A stretch of DNA of 64,000 nucleotides, taken from the NCBI RefSeq assembly GCF_023061285.1, contig NZ_JAKGAM010000003.1, positions 62,001 to 126,000 of the forward strand. The letters run 5' to 3'. How positions within the stretch are numbered: the first letter of the stretch is position 1; each line of letters starts with the position of its first letter. The notes below the pieces were generated by a model. The model did not search any database. It was not told the DNA's origin and worked only from the letters and a program-made list of their open reading frames with translations. Below are positions 38,594 through 47,013 of the stretch, one piece after another. The DNA comes from Chromohalobacter nigrandesensis (GTDB lineage: Bacteria; Pseudomonadota; Gammaproteobacteria; Pseudomonadales; Halomonadaceae). Made by a program: the position numbers and the translations under genes.

Positions 38594-38708
38594 CGTGGCG
38601 CCGCCAAGCGCCACTGACCTAAGCAGCGAATGTCAGGTTCCTGCCCATGGTTATCTCCTCATCAAGCTAGTCACGGTCTTTAAGCCGCCCACCCGGGCGG
38701 CTTTTTTT
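38594..38708 (+). ncRNA. Candidate Fur-repressed small RNA (RyhB/PrrF-like layout)
   Basis: About 115 nt between a Fur-boxed promoter and a strong intrinsic terminator, with no coding potential. The 5' end forms GTGGCGC-N6-GCGCCAC (38595-38614). The middle, including CTGAC/GTCAG arms (38614-38618 and 38632-38636), leaves a pyrimidine-rich stretch TTATCTCCTCATC (38651-38663) unpaired. TCTCCTCA there is complementary to Shine-Dalgarno-like TGAGGAGA, as in trans-acting repressor RNAs. The terminator hairpin forms the 3' end. Size, order of elements and Fur boxes match RyhB and PrrF; sequence homology was not tested. Ends are estimates. Confidence 0.6.
38684..38708 (+). terminator. Strong intrinsic terminator of the small RNA
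   Basis: GCCGCCC (38684-38690), loop ACCC, GGGCGGC (38695-38701) and seven Ts (38702-38708). No protein-coding gene on the plus strand ends nearby (the last plus-strand gene stops at 37512), so it belongs to the short transcript starting near 38594. Confidence 0.9.
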
Positions 38709-38804
38709 ATGCCGCGCATCCGGCCAAGCCGCCAAGAAATCCCGAGAGGCGGCACTTTGCCAGCGTCTCGTTCGTCGTGTCGTGATTCAGATCAGCCACA
38801 ATCG

Positions 38805-38831
38805 AAAAAAACCGCTGCAAGCAGCGGTTTT
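38805..38831 (-). terminator. Intrinsic terminator of trmB
   Basis: AAAACCGCTG/CAGCGGTTTT arms (38808-38831) with a 4-base loop; on the minus strand the stem is followed by seven Ts. It lies 45 bp after the trmB stop and could also work on the plus strand. The stretch between it and the small RNA terminator (38709-38804) shows nothing recognisable. Confidence 0.88.
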
Positions 38832-38875
38832 CGAAGGACTCAGCGTTACGTGTAAGCGATGCGTGCAGCGTGCGC

Positions 38876-39625
38876 TTATCCGTCCTCACGGGCATAGATC
38901 AGGTCCCAGACCCCATGGCCGAGCTTTTCGCCACGGCTTTCGAACTTGGTCAGCGGACGGAATTCCGGGCGCGGCACGTAGGGGGCGCTCTCGGCCGACG
39001 CCGTATTGCGATAACCCGGCGCCGCCTCCATGACCTCGACCATATGCTCGGCGTAGGCTTCCCAGTCGGTCGCCATGTGCAGATACCCGCCAGGCGCCAG
39101 ACGCGTACGCACCTGTTCGACGAAGGCCGGCTGCACGATGCGCCGCTTGTGGTGCTTTTTCTTCGGCCAGGGGTCGGGGAAGAACAGCTGCAACCCCGTC
39201 AGGCTGGCCTCGGGCAGGCACTTATCGAGCACTTCCAAGGCATCTTCGCGGTACACCCGCAGGTTGGTCAGGCCGCGTTTATCGGCCTCGTCGAGCAACT
39301 TGCCGACGCCCGGCGCATGCACCTCGATGCCGATGAAGTCGGTCTCGGGGTGCGTGCTCGCCTGCTCGATCAGCGATTGGCCCATGCCAAAGCCGATTTC
39401 CACGACGCAAGGAGCGCGGCGACCAAACAGCACCTCCAGCGACTGACGGCCATCGGCCACGCTCAGCCCCAGACGCGGCCAGACCTCCTCGAGCCCCCGC
39501 GACTGGGCAACGGTCATGCGCCCGGCGCGCAGCACGTAGCTCTTGATGCCGCGCGGTGGGCGTGTGGATGACGCCGAGCCCGCCTCAGGGGCGTTCTCGG
39601 GGGAAGACGATGGTGAATCACTCAT
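38876..39625 (-). CDS. trmB: tRNA (guanine-N7-)-methyltransferase
   Basis: SAM-dependent enzyme that makes m7G46 in tRNA. Started at [16 protein letters not shown], giving 249 residues with a disordered N-terminal stretch of about 40. The core has [15 protein letters not shown] near residue 81 (SAM loop), [19 protein letters not shown] near 103, and [20 protein letters not shown] near 151, the family signature with [13 protein letters not shown]. The C-terminal [17 protein letters not shown] is also conserved. It follows thiG by 58 bp on the same strand and ends at a strong terminator. Confidence 0.95.
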   Translation of the reverse strand: MSDSPSSSPENAPEAGSASSTRPPRGIKSYVLRAGRMTVAQSRGLEEVWPRLGLSVADGRQSLEVLFGRRAPCVVEIGFGMGQSLIEQASTHPETDFIGIEVHAPGVGKLLDEADKRGLTNLRVYREDALEVLDKCLPEASLTGLQLFFPDPWPKKKHHKRRIVQPAFVEQVRTRLAPGGYLHMATDWEAYAEHMVEVMEAAPGYRNTASAESAPYVPRPEFRPLTKFESRGEKLGHGVWDLIYAREDG

Positions 39626-39683
39626 GGGCAAGTCTGCGTTGTCGATCACATGGCGAAGGCGGTCGCACGGACCGCGCAAGAAT

Positions 39684-40484
39684 TCAGGCGTTGATGCGCC
39701 CGGCGAAGGGCGAGGACGGATTGGCCGATGCCCGGCGTGGCATTCGTTCGGCGAGGTATGCCTCGCGTCCCGCCTCCACCGCCAGCTTCATGGCATGCGC
39801 CATACGTACCGGCTGCCGAGCGTGGGCGATAGCCGAATTGATCAGCACGCCGGCGCAGCCCATCTCCATGGCCAGCGCAGCGTCCGAGGGCGTACCGATC
39901 CCGGCATCGACCAGAATCGGCACTTCGGCATGCTCGAGAATGATCTCGAGCGTTGCCGGGTTGAGCAGGCCATGCCCCGAGCCAATCAAGGAGCCCAGCG
40001 GCATCACCGCGCAACAGCCGATGCGCTCGAGTTCCTTGGCGACGATAGGGTCATCGCTGGTGTAGACCATGACATCGAAACCGTCGTTGACCAGCGTCTC
40101 GGCGGCCTTGAGCGTCTCGACCACATTGGGGTAGAGCGTGCCGTCGTCGCCCAGCACCTCGAGCTTGACCAGGTTGTGCCCGTCGAGCAGCTCGCGGGCC
40201 AGCTTGCAGGTCCGCACCGCGTCCTTGGCGGTATAACAGCCCGCCGTGTTGGGCAGAATCGTGTAACGGCTCGTCGGCAAGGCGTCGAGCAGATTGGGCT
40301 CATCGGGATTCTGCCCCAGGTTGGTGCGACGCACCGCCACGGTAACGAGCTCGGTGCCACTCGCCTCGACGGCGGCGGCGGTCTCGTCGAAGTCACGGTA
40401 CTTGCCGGTGCCCACCAGCAGGCGTGACGAGAAGACGCGACCGGCGACGGTCAGTGGGATGTCCTGGCGCTGATCAGCGGACAT
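39684..40484 (-). CDS. thiG: Thiazole synthase
   Basis: Makes the thiazole phosphate of thiamine from deoxyxylulose phosphate, dehydroglycine and the ThiS thiocarboxylate. The 266 residues form a TIM barrel. [14 protein letters not shown] near residue 19 is the family start, and the Schiff-base lysine is in [10 protein letters not shown] near 102. [20 protein letters not shown] near 154 and [20 protein letters not shown] near 186 are the conserved phosphate loops. AGGAGG precedes the ATG. thiS is directly upstream (81-bp gap with an imperfect hairpin at 40512-40553), so donor and acceptor are co-transcribed. Confidence 0.96.
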   Translation of the reverse strand: MSADQRQDIPLTVAGRVFSSRLLVGTGKYRDFDETAAAVEASGTELVTVAVRRTNLGQNPDEPNLLDALPTSRYTILPNTAGCYTAKDAVRTCKLARELLDGHNLVKLEVLGDDGTLYPNVVETLKAAETLVNDGFDVMVYTSDDPIVAKELERIGCCAVMPLGSLIGSGHGLLNPATLEIILEHAEVPILVDAGIGTPSDAALAMEMGCAGVLINSAIAHARQPVRMAHAMKLAVEAGREAYLAERMPRRASANPSSPFAGRINA

Positions 40485-40565
40485 GACGAACCTCCTGGCT
40501 ATAAGGGAGCCGCCGACACGCGGGAGCCGCTGATAAGCAGCCCCCGCGTCGGCGGGCGAGTAATA

Positions 40566-40766
40566 TCAGCCACCGCCGATGGCATGCACGATTTCCACAC
40601 GGTCACCCGGGGACAAATGCATCTCGGCATGCTGGCTGCGCGGCACGATTTCCTCGTTGACTTCGACGGCGATGCGGCGCCCGGTCAATGCGAGCTGATC
40701 GATCAGTTCGCTGATCGTCAGTTCGGACGAGAACTCGCGCTGATCGCCGTTGAGTTGAATATGCAT
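40566..40766 (-). CDS. thiS: Sulfur carrier protein ThiS
   Basis: Ubiquitin-like sulfur carrier of 66 residues. The C-terminal EIVHAIGGG ends in the Gly-Gly that is adenylated by ThiF and converted to a thiocarboxylate for ThiG. The N-terminal MHIQLNGDQREF and ISELIDQLAL match the beta-grasp fold. It is the first gene of thiS-thiG(-trmB). No thiF or thiO is in the window. Its ribosome site GAGAGG lies inside a hairpin that abuts the start codon, so translation may be controlled. Confidence 0.95.
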   Translation of the reverse strand: MHIQLNGDQREFSSELTISELIDQLALTGRRIAVEVNEEIVPRSQHAEMHLSPGDRVEIVHAIGGG

Positions 40767-40799
40767 GACGGCCTCTCACGTAGGCGGGGAGAGACCGTC
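40767..40799 (-). promoter_or_regulatory. Hairpin sequestering the thiS ribosome site
   Basis: On the minus strand GACGGTCTCTC (40799-40789) pairs with GAGAGGCCGTC (40777-40767), 11 bp including one G-U pair, with an 11-base loop. The ATG follows at once, and the Shine-Dalgarno GAGAGG is in the 3' arm. It also lies just after the symporter stop, so part-termination is an alternative, but no T-run follows. Confidence 0.5.
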
Positions 40800-40821
40800 A
40801 TTGTAACGCCAAATGCCGTGC

Positions 40822-42303
40822 TCAAGAATCCTTGGGCGGCCATACGTCGTTATCCACCTGCTCGGGGCGCTTGAGGATCTTGGGATCGAAGCGTGGCTCC
40901 TTGATGCCTTCGCGACGCTGGCGCTCATAGTCCTTGAGCACGCGCATGGCGATCGGCGCCAAGATCAGGATGGCGATCAGGTTGGTGGTCGCCATCAGTC
41001 CCATGGAAAGATCGGCGAAGTCCCACACGAAGGTCAACTGCGATACCGAGCCGATCATCACCATGGCCAGCACGGCAAGACGCAATACCTGTACCGCCGC
41101 CTTGGCATGGCGCCTGAACATGTACTCGATATTGACCGTGGCGAACGAGAAGTTGGCGATGATCGAGGTAAAGGCGAACAGCAGAATCGCCACGGCGATG
41201 AAGATCTCGCCGAAGCCACCGAAGTGATCCGCCATGGCATCCTGGGTGAGCTGGATGCCGACGATATCCTGACCCGGCGAATTCGCCATCAGCGTCTCGT
41301 AGACGCCAGAAAGCAGGATCACCACCGCGGTGCAGCTACAGATGACCAGGGTATCGACGAACACGCCGAACGACTGCACCAGGCCCTGCGCGGCGGGGTG
41401 CTTGACGTTGGCCTGGGCCGCCGCGTTGGGCGCCGAGCCCATACCCGCCTCGTTGGAAAACAGACCACGCTTGATGCCGTTCTCCATCGCTGTCTTGATG
41501 GCATAACCGGCCGCACCGCCCACCGCCGGGCCATAGCCGAAGGCGCTCTTGACGATCAGCGCCAGCATCTCAGGCACTGCGGTGATATTGAGCACCAGCA
41601 CCACCAATGCTACCAGCAGGTAAGCGATGGCCATGACCGGCACGATCTTCTCCGCCGTGCGCGCGATGGACTTGAGCCCGCCGTAGATGACCACGGCCAC
41701 GACACCGACCAGAATCAAGCCGGTGACCCAGTTGGGCATGCCGAAGGCCTGGCTCATGCCCTGGGCGATGGTATTCGCCTGGGCGCCGTTGAAAGCCAGG
41801 CCATAGGCCATCAGCAGGAAAAAGGCGAACACCAGGCTCATCCAGCGCCAGCCCAGCGTGCGCTCGATATAGTAGGCAGGACCACCGCGATACACGCCGT
41901 CCTCGTGGCGCTTCTTGTAGACCTGCGCCAGGGTCGACTCGACGAACGAGGTGGCAAACCCGACCAGCGCGGTAATCCACATCCAGAAGATCGCCCCGGG
42001 GCCGCCGATCCACAAGGCGATAGCCACGCCGGCCAGATTCCCGGTACCCACGCGCGCCGCCAGCGAGGTGGCAAATGCCTGAAACCCGCTGACGCCCTCG
42101 CCCGCGCCACGGCTGTTGAAGGTCACGCGCGCCATGTGGCCGAACAAACGAAACTGCATGCCACGCGTCAGCACGGTGAATAACACCCCCGCGCCCAACA
42201 AGAGATAAACGAGAATATACGACCAGATAAAATCGCTGACGGGGGTCATCACCGCGTAGATAGCATCGTGCAGCGGCGCGACGAGACTGGCGAGAGATTC
42301 CAT
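40822..42303 (-). CDS. Alanine/glycine:cation symporter (AGCS family)
   Basis: Sodium-driven amino-acid importer of the inner membrane, 493 residues with about 11 helices. Started at MESLASLVAPLHDAIY, supported by GGAGCG seven bases upstream. The family signature GTGNLAGVAIALWIGGPGA lies near residue 86, with FATSFVESTLAQVYKKR near 115, NGIKRGLFSNEAGMGSAPNA near 277 and VDTLVICSCTAVVILLSG near 323. The charged C-terminal tail (KEPRFDPKILKRPEQ) is cytoplasmic. It precedes thiS by 55 bp, though the pairing is probably not functional. Confidence 0.93.
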   Translation of the reverse strand: MESLASLVAPLHDAIYAVMTPVSDFIWSYILVYLLLGAGVLFTVLTRGMQFRLFGHMARVTFNSRGAGEGVSGFQAFATSLAARVGTGNLAGVAIALWIGGPGAIFWMWITALVGFATSFVESTLAQVYKKRHEDGVYRGGPAYYIERTLGWRWMSLVFAFFLLMAYGLAFNGAQANTIAQGMSQAFGMPNWVTGLILVGVVAVVIYGGLKSIARTAEKIVPVMAIAYLLVALVVLVLNITAVPEMLALIVKSAFGYGPAVGGAAGYAIKTAMENGIKRGLFSNEAGMGSAPNAAAQANVKHPAAQGLVQSFGVFVDTLVICSCTAVVILLSGVYETLMANSPGQDIVGIQLTQDAMADHFGGFGEIFIAVAILLFAFTSIIANFSFATVNIEYMFRRHAKAAVQVLRLAVLAMVMIGSVSQLTFVWDFADLSMGLMATTNLIAILILAPIAMRVLKDYERQRREGIKEPRFDPKILKRPEQVDNDVWPPKDS

Positions 42304-42484
42304 GAATTGACGCTCCATTATGATTCTTGAGATCGGCAAGGCCGCGACGATACGCCATCCCGAGAGGCTTGTCATGGCGTAAGCGACGCCATAGGGTAAG
42401 CCCCAGCACGGCGACACCGGGCCCCGGGATGACATTCCGGCACTCGTTCACCATTTCAGCGTAGTCAGTGATAAAGGATGAGGC

Positions 42485-42868
42485 ATGCACAACCGCCGTG
42501 GATGGATACTCGTCGCCTTGAGCGGCTTCGTGGTCGTGGTAGCCGGCGCGTTCGGCACCCACGCACTTGACGGTCGGCTCGCACCGCGCCTGCTCGGGGC
42601 CTTCGAGACCGGCGTGCGTTACCAGGCCTGGCACACCTTGGCCGCCATGGCGGTACTCATCTGGCGGGGGCAGCAACCGCTGAAAGGGCAACGGGCGGTG
42701 CTCTGGCTATGGGGCCTGGGGATGATCGCGTTTTCCGGCTCGCTGTACCTGCTCGCGCTGACCGGTGCCCATTGGCTGGGGCCCATCACACCCTTCGGCG
42801 GGCTATTGCTGATGGCCGGCTGGCTGACGCTCGCCTGGTGCGGCTGGCGCCAGCAGCCCGCTGATTGA
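42485..42868 (+). CDS. DUF423 family membrane protein (YgdD-like)
   Basis: A 127-residue protein with four membrane helices. GAFGTHALDGRL near residue 21, FETGVRYQAWHTLAAMAVL near 40 and AFSGSLYLLALTG near 81 are the conserved DUF423 patterns. No catalytic function is known for the family. It is divergent from the alanine symporter gene and converges on a LysR gene 26 bp away. Confidence 0.88.
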   Translation: MHNRRGWILVALSGFVVVVAGAFGTHALDGRLAPRLLGAFETGVRYQAWHTLAAMAVLIWRGQQPLKGQRAVLWLWGLGMIAFSGSLYLLALTGAHWLGPITPFGGLLLMAGWLTLAWCGWRQQPAD

Positions 42869-42894
42869 GTTATCAAGCCTTACCGGGTCGTCGA

Positions 42895-43821
42895 TCAAGC
42901 CGACTGTGTGGGCACCGGAATTCCACCCACCATGAAGGGTCGGGCGAACTGTTGACCGATCCAGTCAATGACACGCTGGCAAGCCTCGGGATGCATAGAT
43001 TGGTCGTCGCAGACCACCTCGTAGATAGCCCCAGTAGGGTAATGTGTTCCCATCGGCGCAATCAGACGCCCCGATGCCAGCATGCCATTGACTAGCGGCG
43101 TACGGCCCATGGCTACCGCATAGCCCTGCGCTGCGGCTTCCAATGTCAGGGTGGAGTCAGCCAATCGTTCGGTTCGCTCGGACAGTGCGACTGGCTCGCC
43201 CAGAGCGCCCTGCCAGACGGCCCATTCTTCATAATGCCCATCGTTGACCAGACGCCGCACCTCAGCCAGTGCCTCGAGGCGCTTGCGTAGCCTCTCAGCC
43301 AGCGAGGGCGCGCATACCGGAAATGCGTACTCCGGCAGCGTCAATGTGGACTGCGTACTGGGCCGACCATCTTCACGATAACGAATCGCCAGATCGATGC
43401 CGTCGCGTCTCAGATCCAACGTTCGATTAGTGGTAATCAGACGCAGTTCAATCTCCGGCAACACTTTCTCGAAATCAGTAATGGCCGGCACCAACCACAA
43501 CGTAGCCAGCGTTGGCGGTAGCGTCAGTACGACATGGCGCGGTATTGGATCGACAAAAAGCTCCGCCGTTGCTTTATCGATATGCTGAAACGGCTCACGA
43601 AGCCGGCTCACATAGCGCAGTGCCAAAGGTGTCAACTCAACACCGCGCCCCTTACGCTCCAGCAGTGTCTGACCCAAACGTCGTTCCAGATCCTTGAGTA
43701 GGTGACTGACGGCGGATTCGGAGCGGCCAATGTGACGTGCAGCGGCGCGAATGCTGCCATATTCGCCCACGGCAACCAGGACATGCAGAGCATGATAGGG
43801 AGGAACGCTTCGCTTCAACAT
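42895..43821 (-). CDS. LysR family transcriptional regulator (GcvA-like)
   Basis: A 308-residue regulator starting MLKRSVPPYHALHVLVAVGE. The winged HTH covers residues 8-65, with recognition region RAAARHIGRSESAVSHLLKD and FERKGRGVELT-like wing. The effector domain begins near 93 (RHVVLTLPPTLATLWLVPAI), which is the GcvA/AmpR-like subgroup pattern. It is divergent from an MFS transporter gene with about 95 bp between starts, the classic LysR-target layout, so it probably controls that exporter or importer. Both genes use more A/T-ending codons than their surroundings. Confidence 0.9.
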   Translation of the reverse strand: MLKRSVPPYHALHVLVAVGEYGSIRAAARHIGRSESAVSHLLKDLERRLGQTLLERKGRGVELTPLALRYVSRLREPFQHIDKATAELFVDPIPRHVVLTLPPTLATLWLVPAITDFEKVLPEIELRLITTNRTLDLRRDGIDLAIRYREDGRPSTQSTLTLPEYAFPVCAPSLAERLRKRLEALAEVRRLVNDGHYEEWAVWQGALGEPVALSERTERLADSTLTLEAAAQGYAVAMGRTPLVNGMLASGRLIAPMGTHYPTGAIYEVVCDDQSMHPEACQRVIDWIGQQFARPFMVGGIPVPTQSA

Positions 43822-43916
43822 ATGAGAAATCCGCAAGTTTTAGCAACATATTACGCGATCGTCGTCACCTCAATAAATTTCTAACCTATTTACGAATTCA
43901 TCGACGGCGAGAATCT

Positions 43917-45149
43917 GTGAAAACTTGCAATAACCACATTTCCTACAAGGCCCGCATCCTGCTGATCTTCACCCCCTTCATGCTGGCTTACCTGATCTCG
44001 GAACTCTATCGCAATGTCAATGGCGTGATCGCACCGGCGCTACGCCAAAGTCTCAACATCGGCCCCGAGCAGTTGGGGCTGCTCTCGAGCGTCTTCCTAC
44101 TGGCTCTGGCGTTGGTACAAATTCCGGTAGGCCTGCTGCTAGATCGTTTCGGCTCCCGCCGAGTAGTCCCATCCTTCATGATCGTGGCGGCACTGGGCGC
44201 TTGGCTGTTTACCCTTCCGAGCTACAAGGCCGCCTTGGGCGGCCGTCTACTAATTGGGCTAGGGTTGGGCGCCTGCTGGGCAGGAGCCTATCGAGCTAAT
44301 GTACTATGGTGGCCCGCCGAGCGACTGGCTCTGGCCAATGGCGTCCTACTGGGTCTATCGGGGTTGGGCGCACTAATGGCCACTCTACCCACCGAAATGC
44401 TGCTGCAGTCGCTCCGTTGGCAGACACTTTTTCACGGGCTTGCCACTATTACACTGCTACTGGCACTGCTGATCTGGCTATTGGTGCCGACACATCCCGC
44501 CGAGCATGAGATCAGCGGCTCTTCACTTGGAGGACTACTATCCGTAGTACGCCATCCCCTGTTTATGCGCATTTGGCCCATGACGCTAATGTGCGAGGGT
44601 AGCTGGCTGGCTTGGCAAGGACTCTGGGCAGGTGGCTGGATGCGTGAGGTCGCTGGGCTGAGCGGGCATACCACGGCGTTCTATCTGCTGGGGTTGGCGG
44701 CAGCCATTGTACTCGGCCAGCTGTTAATCAGCGTAATTACCGACAGGCTGATTCAGCGTGGCGTACCGCTGATCCGATTGATGAGAATAATGCTTATTGG
44801 TTTCGTGGCAGTGCAGGGAATGATCATCTGGCTACCGCTGCCAGGCATTAGCCTGCTATGGATCGCCTTCGGCTTACTCACCGTCGGTCCAATTCTCGCC
44901 TATGCCTGGCTGGCATCCGAATTGCCGTCGCGCCTATCTGGGCGGCTGATAAGCCTGCTCAATATGGCCGCGACCTTGGGAGGCTTCATCCTCCAGTATG
45001 CCGTGGGCTGGATGATCGAACTCTGGCCGCAGACAAACGGCCATTATCCGGACGCCGCCTGGCGCTGGACCCTTTCGCTGATGATCGGGCTGCAGATGCT
45101 GGCCGTGGCGCGCCTATGGCGCCTACCGCACTGGCATACAGACTCTTAG
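43917..45149 (+). CDS. MFS transporter, substrate unknown
   Basis: Twelve-helix major-facilitator permease. I start at GTG 43917 (MKTCNNHISYKARILLIFTP, 410 residues), because the first helix begins soon after; no strong ribosome site confirms it. The A-motif loop is seen as GLLLDRFGSRRVVPSF near residue 77, and RLLIGLGLGACWAGAYRAN near 109 follows. The C-terminal half starts near 206 after a hydrophilic loop. It is divergent from a LysR gene. Frequent CTA and TTA codons and lower GC set the pair apart from neighbours and suggest acquisition by transfer. Confidence 0.85.
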   Translation: MKTCNNHISYKARILLIFTPFMLAYLISELYRNVNGVIAPALRQSLNIGPEQLGLLSSVFLLALALVQIPVGLLLDRFGSRRVVPSFMIVAALGAWLFTLPSYKAALGGRLLIGLGLGACWAGAYRANVLWWPAERLALANGVLLGLSGLGALMATLPTEMLLQSLRWQTLFHGLATITLLLALLIWLLVPTHPAEHEISGSSLGGLLSVVRHPLFMRIWPMTLMCEGSWLAWQGLWAGGWMREVAGLSGHTTAFYLLGLAAAIVLGQLLISVITDRLIQRGVPLIRLMRIMLIGFVAVQGMIIWLPLPGISLLWIAFGLLTVGPILAYAWLASELPSRLSGRLISLLNMAATLGGFILQYAVGWMIELWPQTNGHYPDAAWRWTLSLMIGLQMLAVARLWRLPHWHTDS

Positions 45150-45174
45150 GCAAGTTTCATCAGGCCCACCTCGG

Positions 45175-45594
45175 TCAGTCATCATCATGCTCGGGGAGCG
45201 CGTAGGTCGCGGTGACGATGGCCACCGGTTCCTCGTCGCCGGCGGGAAATAGCTGCACCTCGCCGACCGCCAGGCGCTCTCCCAGCTTGACGACGTGTGC
45301 ATTGGCGATGAGATCGCGGTCACCGCGAGCGCGACGCAGGAAATGGCAATTGAAATCGGTGGTCACCGCCATCGGCTCAGGCCCAACCTGAGCGAGGATC
45401 GCCACATACAGGCAGACATCCGCCAGCCCCATCAGCGTGGGCCCCGAGACACAGCCACCGGGACGCAAGTGTTCGTCCTCGATGGCCAGGCTCATGGTCG
45501 CGCGCATCTCGCCCACGCCTTCGATGGTGCCCTGTCGGTGCGGAAATACCTCGTCGAGGAACTCCTCGATGGCGGCGGCGGTCATCACGGTCAT
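45175..45594 (-). CDS. Hotdog-fold thioesterase (PaaI-like)
   Basis: A 139-residue acyl-CoA thioesterase-like protein. Started at MTVMTAAAIEEFLDEVF, with AGGAGAG upstream. HLRPGGCVSGPTLMGLADVC near residue 41 corresponds to the PaaI/HGG signature (here PGGCVSG with the catalytic Asp in GLADV), followed by TTDFNCHFLRRAR near 79. Hotdog proteins of this group hydrolyse aryl- or acyl-CoA; the substrate is not apparent. It lies downstream of egtB on the same strand with about 100 bp between, so a common transcript is possible. Confidence 0.82.
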   Translation of the reverse strand: MTVMTAAAIEEFLDEVFPHRQGTIEGVGEMRATMSLAIEDEHLRPGGCVSGPTLMGLADVCLYVAILAQVGPEPMAVTTDFNCHFLRRARGDRDLIANAHVVKLGERLAVGEVQLFPAGDEEPVAIVTATYALPEHDDD

Positions 45595-45690
45595 GTCGGG
45601 CTCTCCTGGCACTGAGGCGCGGCTATCTCTGCACCCAAGATAGCGCAAGCTACCGCCATGTCACAGGGAGCGGGACAACAAGCGTCATGC

Positions 45691-46995
45691 TCAGCCGTCC
45701 TTGGCCAGACGGAAACCGGAAAACGCCCAACGCGCATGGGGCGGGAAAAAATTGCGATAGGTCGCGCGGATGTGATCGCCCGGCGTGGCGCAACAGCCGC
45801 CACGCAGGACCATCTGCCCGGACATGAACTTGCCGTTGTACTCGCCCAGGCTACCTGGCAGCGTCCTGAATCCGGGATAAGGCCGGTAGGCGCTGCCGGT
45901 CCACTCCCAGACATCGCCAAACATCTGTCCCGGTAGGTCCTTGGGCACTGCGGCTGCGACCGGCTGCAGATAGTCCTGCTCGACGAAATTACCCTGCATG
46001 GGTACGTCCCTAGCCACCGTCTCCCACTCGGCTTCGGTGGGCAGACGTGCCCCCGCCCATTGGGCATAAGCCTCGGCTTCAAAGAAGCTGACATGACACA
46101 CCGGCGCACTCGGATCGACCGGTACGAGCCCACTCAGAGTGAAATGGTGCCAGACGCCGTCTCGCTCGACCCAATAAAGCGGCGCGCGCCAGCCCTCGGC
46201 CTGGACCATCGCCCAGCCATCCGAGAGCCAGTAGTCAGGCTTGTCATAGCCCCCTGCCCGTATGAATTCGAGAAACTCACCGTTGGTGACCGGGCGGTCG
46301 GCGATCTGGAAGGCCTCAACGAACTGACGATGGCGTCCCATCTCGTTGTCGTACGCAAAGCCCTTCTCGGCTTCGTCATGGCCAATGGAGCGTACACCGG
46401 CGGAATAGGCATGCCAGCCAAGCGCTCCCACTTCATGCACGGGGGGCGGCTCCACATCGTCTCGATAGACGGGGCACAGCGGATTCTGGGCCAGGATGTG
46501 CTTGATATCCATGAACAGCAGTTCCTGATGCTGTTGCTCGTGCGGCAGCCCCAATTCCAGGCGCCGGAGAATTTCCTCAAGATGTGCCTGCGGCGGGTCG
46601 TTGAGCAACGCCTCCATGGCCTGATCGATATGCGCGCGATAGCGATAGACATCGTCCACGGTGGGGCGCGAAATCATGCCGCGGTCGGGGCGCGGAAACG
46701 GCGTGCCATGGGTCACGTAATAGGAGTTGAAGAGATAGTCGTACGCGGAATCGAGGGTCTGGTAGGCGGGGTGAAACGGTTTCAGGATAAAGGCTTCGAA
46801 GAACCAGCTGACATGCGCAATATGCCATTTCGGGGGACTGACATCCGGCATGCTCTGTACCATGTAGTCTTCCTTGTACAGCGGTGCACAGATCGTTTCG
46901 GTGGCAGCCCGAACACGCTGGTAGCGGCGCAACCACTCCTTGGCGTGACATGTATCGGCTGTTTCCTTTATCGCTTCTTTAGCGGCCAGTGACAT
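45691..46995 (-). CDS. egtB: Ergothioneine-type sulfoxide synthase EgtB
   Basis: Non-haem iron enzyme family that joins cysteine or gamma-glutamylcysteine to trimethylhistidine with O2. The 434 residues have an N-terminal DinB-like domain with WHIAHVSWFFE (His61) and LPHEQQHQELLFMD (His152, His156), the three expected iron ligands. A formylglycine-enzyme-like C-terminal domain starts near 195 and includes SFFEAEAYAQWAGARLPTEA and GDVWEWTGSAY. AGGAGGG precedes the ATG. The methyltransferase egtD, often next door, is not in this window. A SenA-type (selenoneine) role cannot be excluded. Confidence 0.85.
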   Translation of the reverse strand: MSLAAKEAIKETADTCHAKEWLRRYQRVRAATETICAPLYKEDYMVQSMPDVSPPKWHIAHVSWFFEAFILKPFHPAYQTLDSAYDYLFNSYYVTHGTPFPRPDRGMISRPTVDDVYRYRAHIDQAMEALLNDPPQAHLEEILRRLELGLPHEQQHQELLFMDIKHILAQNPLCPVYRDDVEPPPVHEVGALGWHAYSAGVRSIGHDEAEKGFAYDNEMGRHRQFVEAFQIADRPVTNGEFLEFIRAGGYDKPDYWLSDGWAMVQAEGWRAPLYWVERDGVWHHFTLSGLVPVDPSAPVCHVSFFEAEAYAQWAGARLPTEAEWETVARDVPMQGNFVEQDYLQPVAAAVPKDLPGQMFGDVWEWTGSAYRPYPGFRTLPGSLGEYNGKFMSGQMVLRGGCCATPGDHIRATYRNFFPPHARWAFSGFRLAKDG

Positions 46996-47013
46996 ACAGA
47001 TTCCCTCCTGAGT

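Noticed and set aside
40813-42183. Long plus-strand reading frame opposite the alanine symporter
   Set aside because: His/Arg-rich antisense frame; the minus-strand symporter is clearly the gene.
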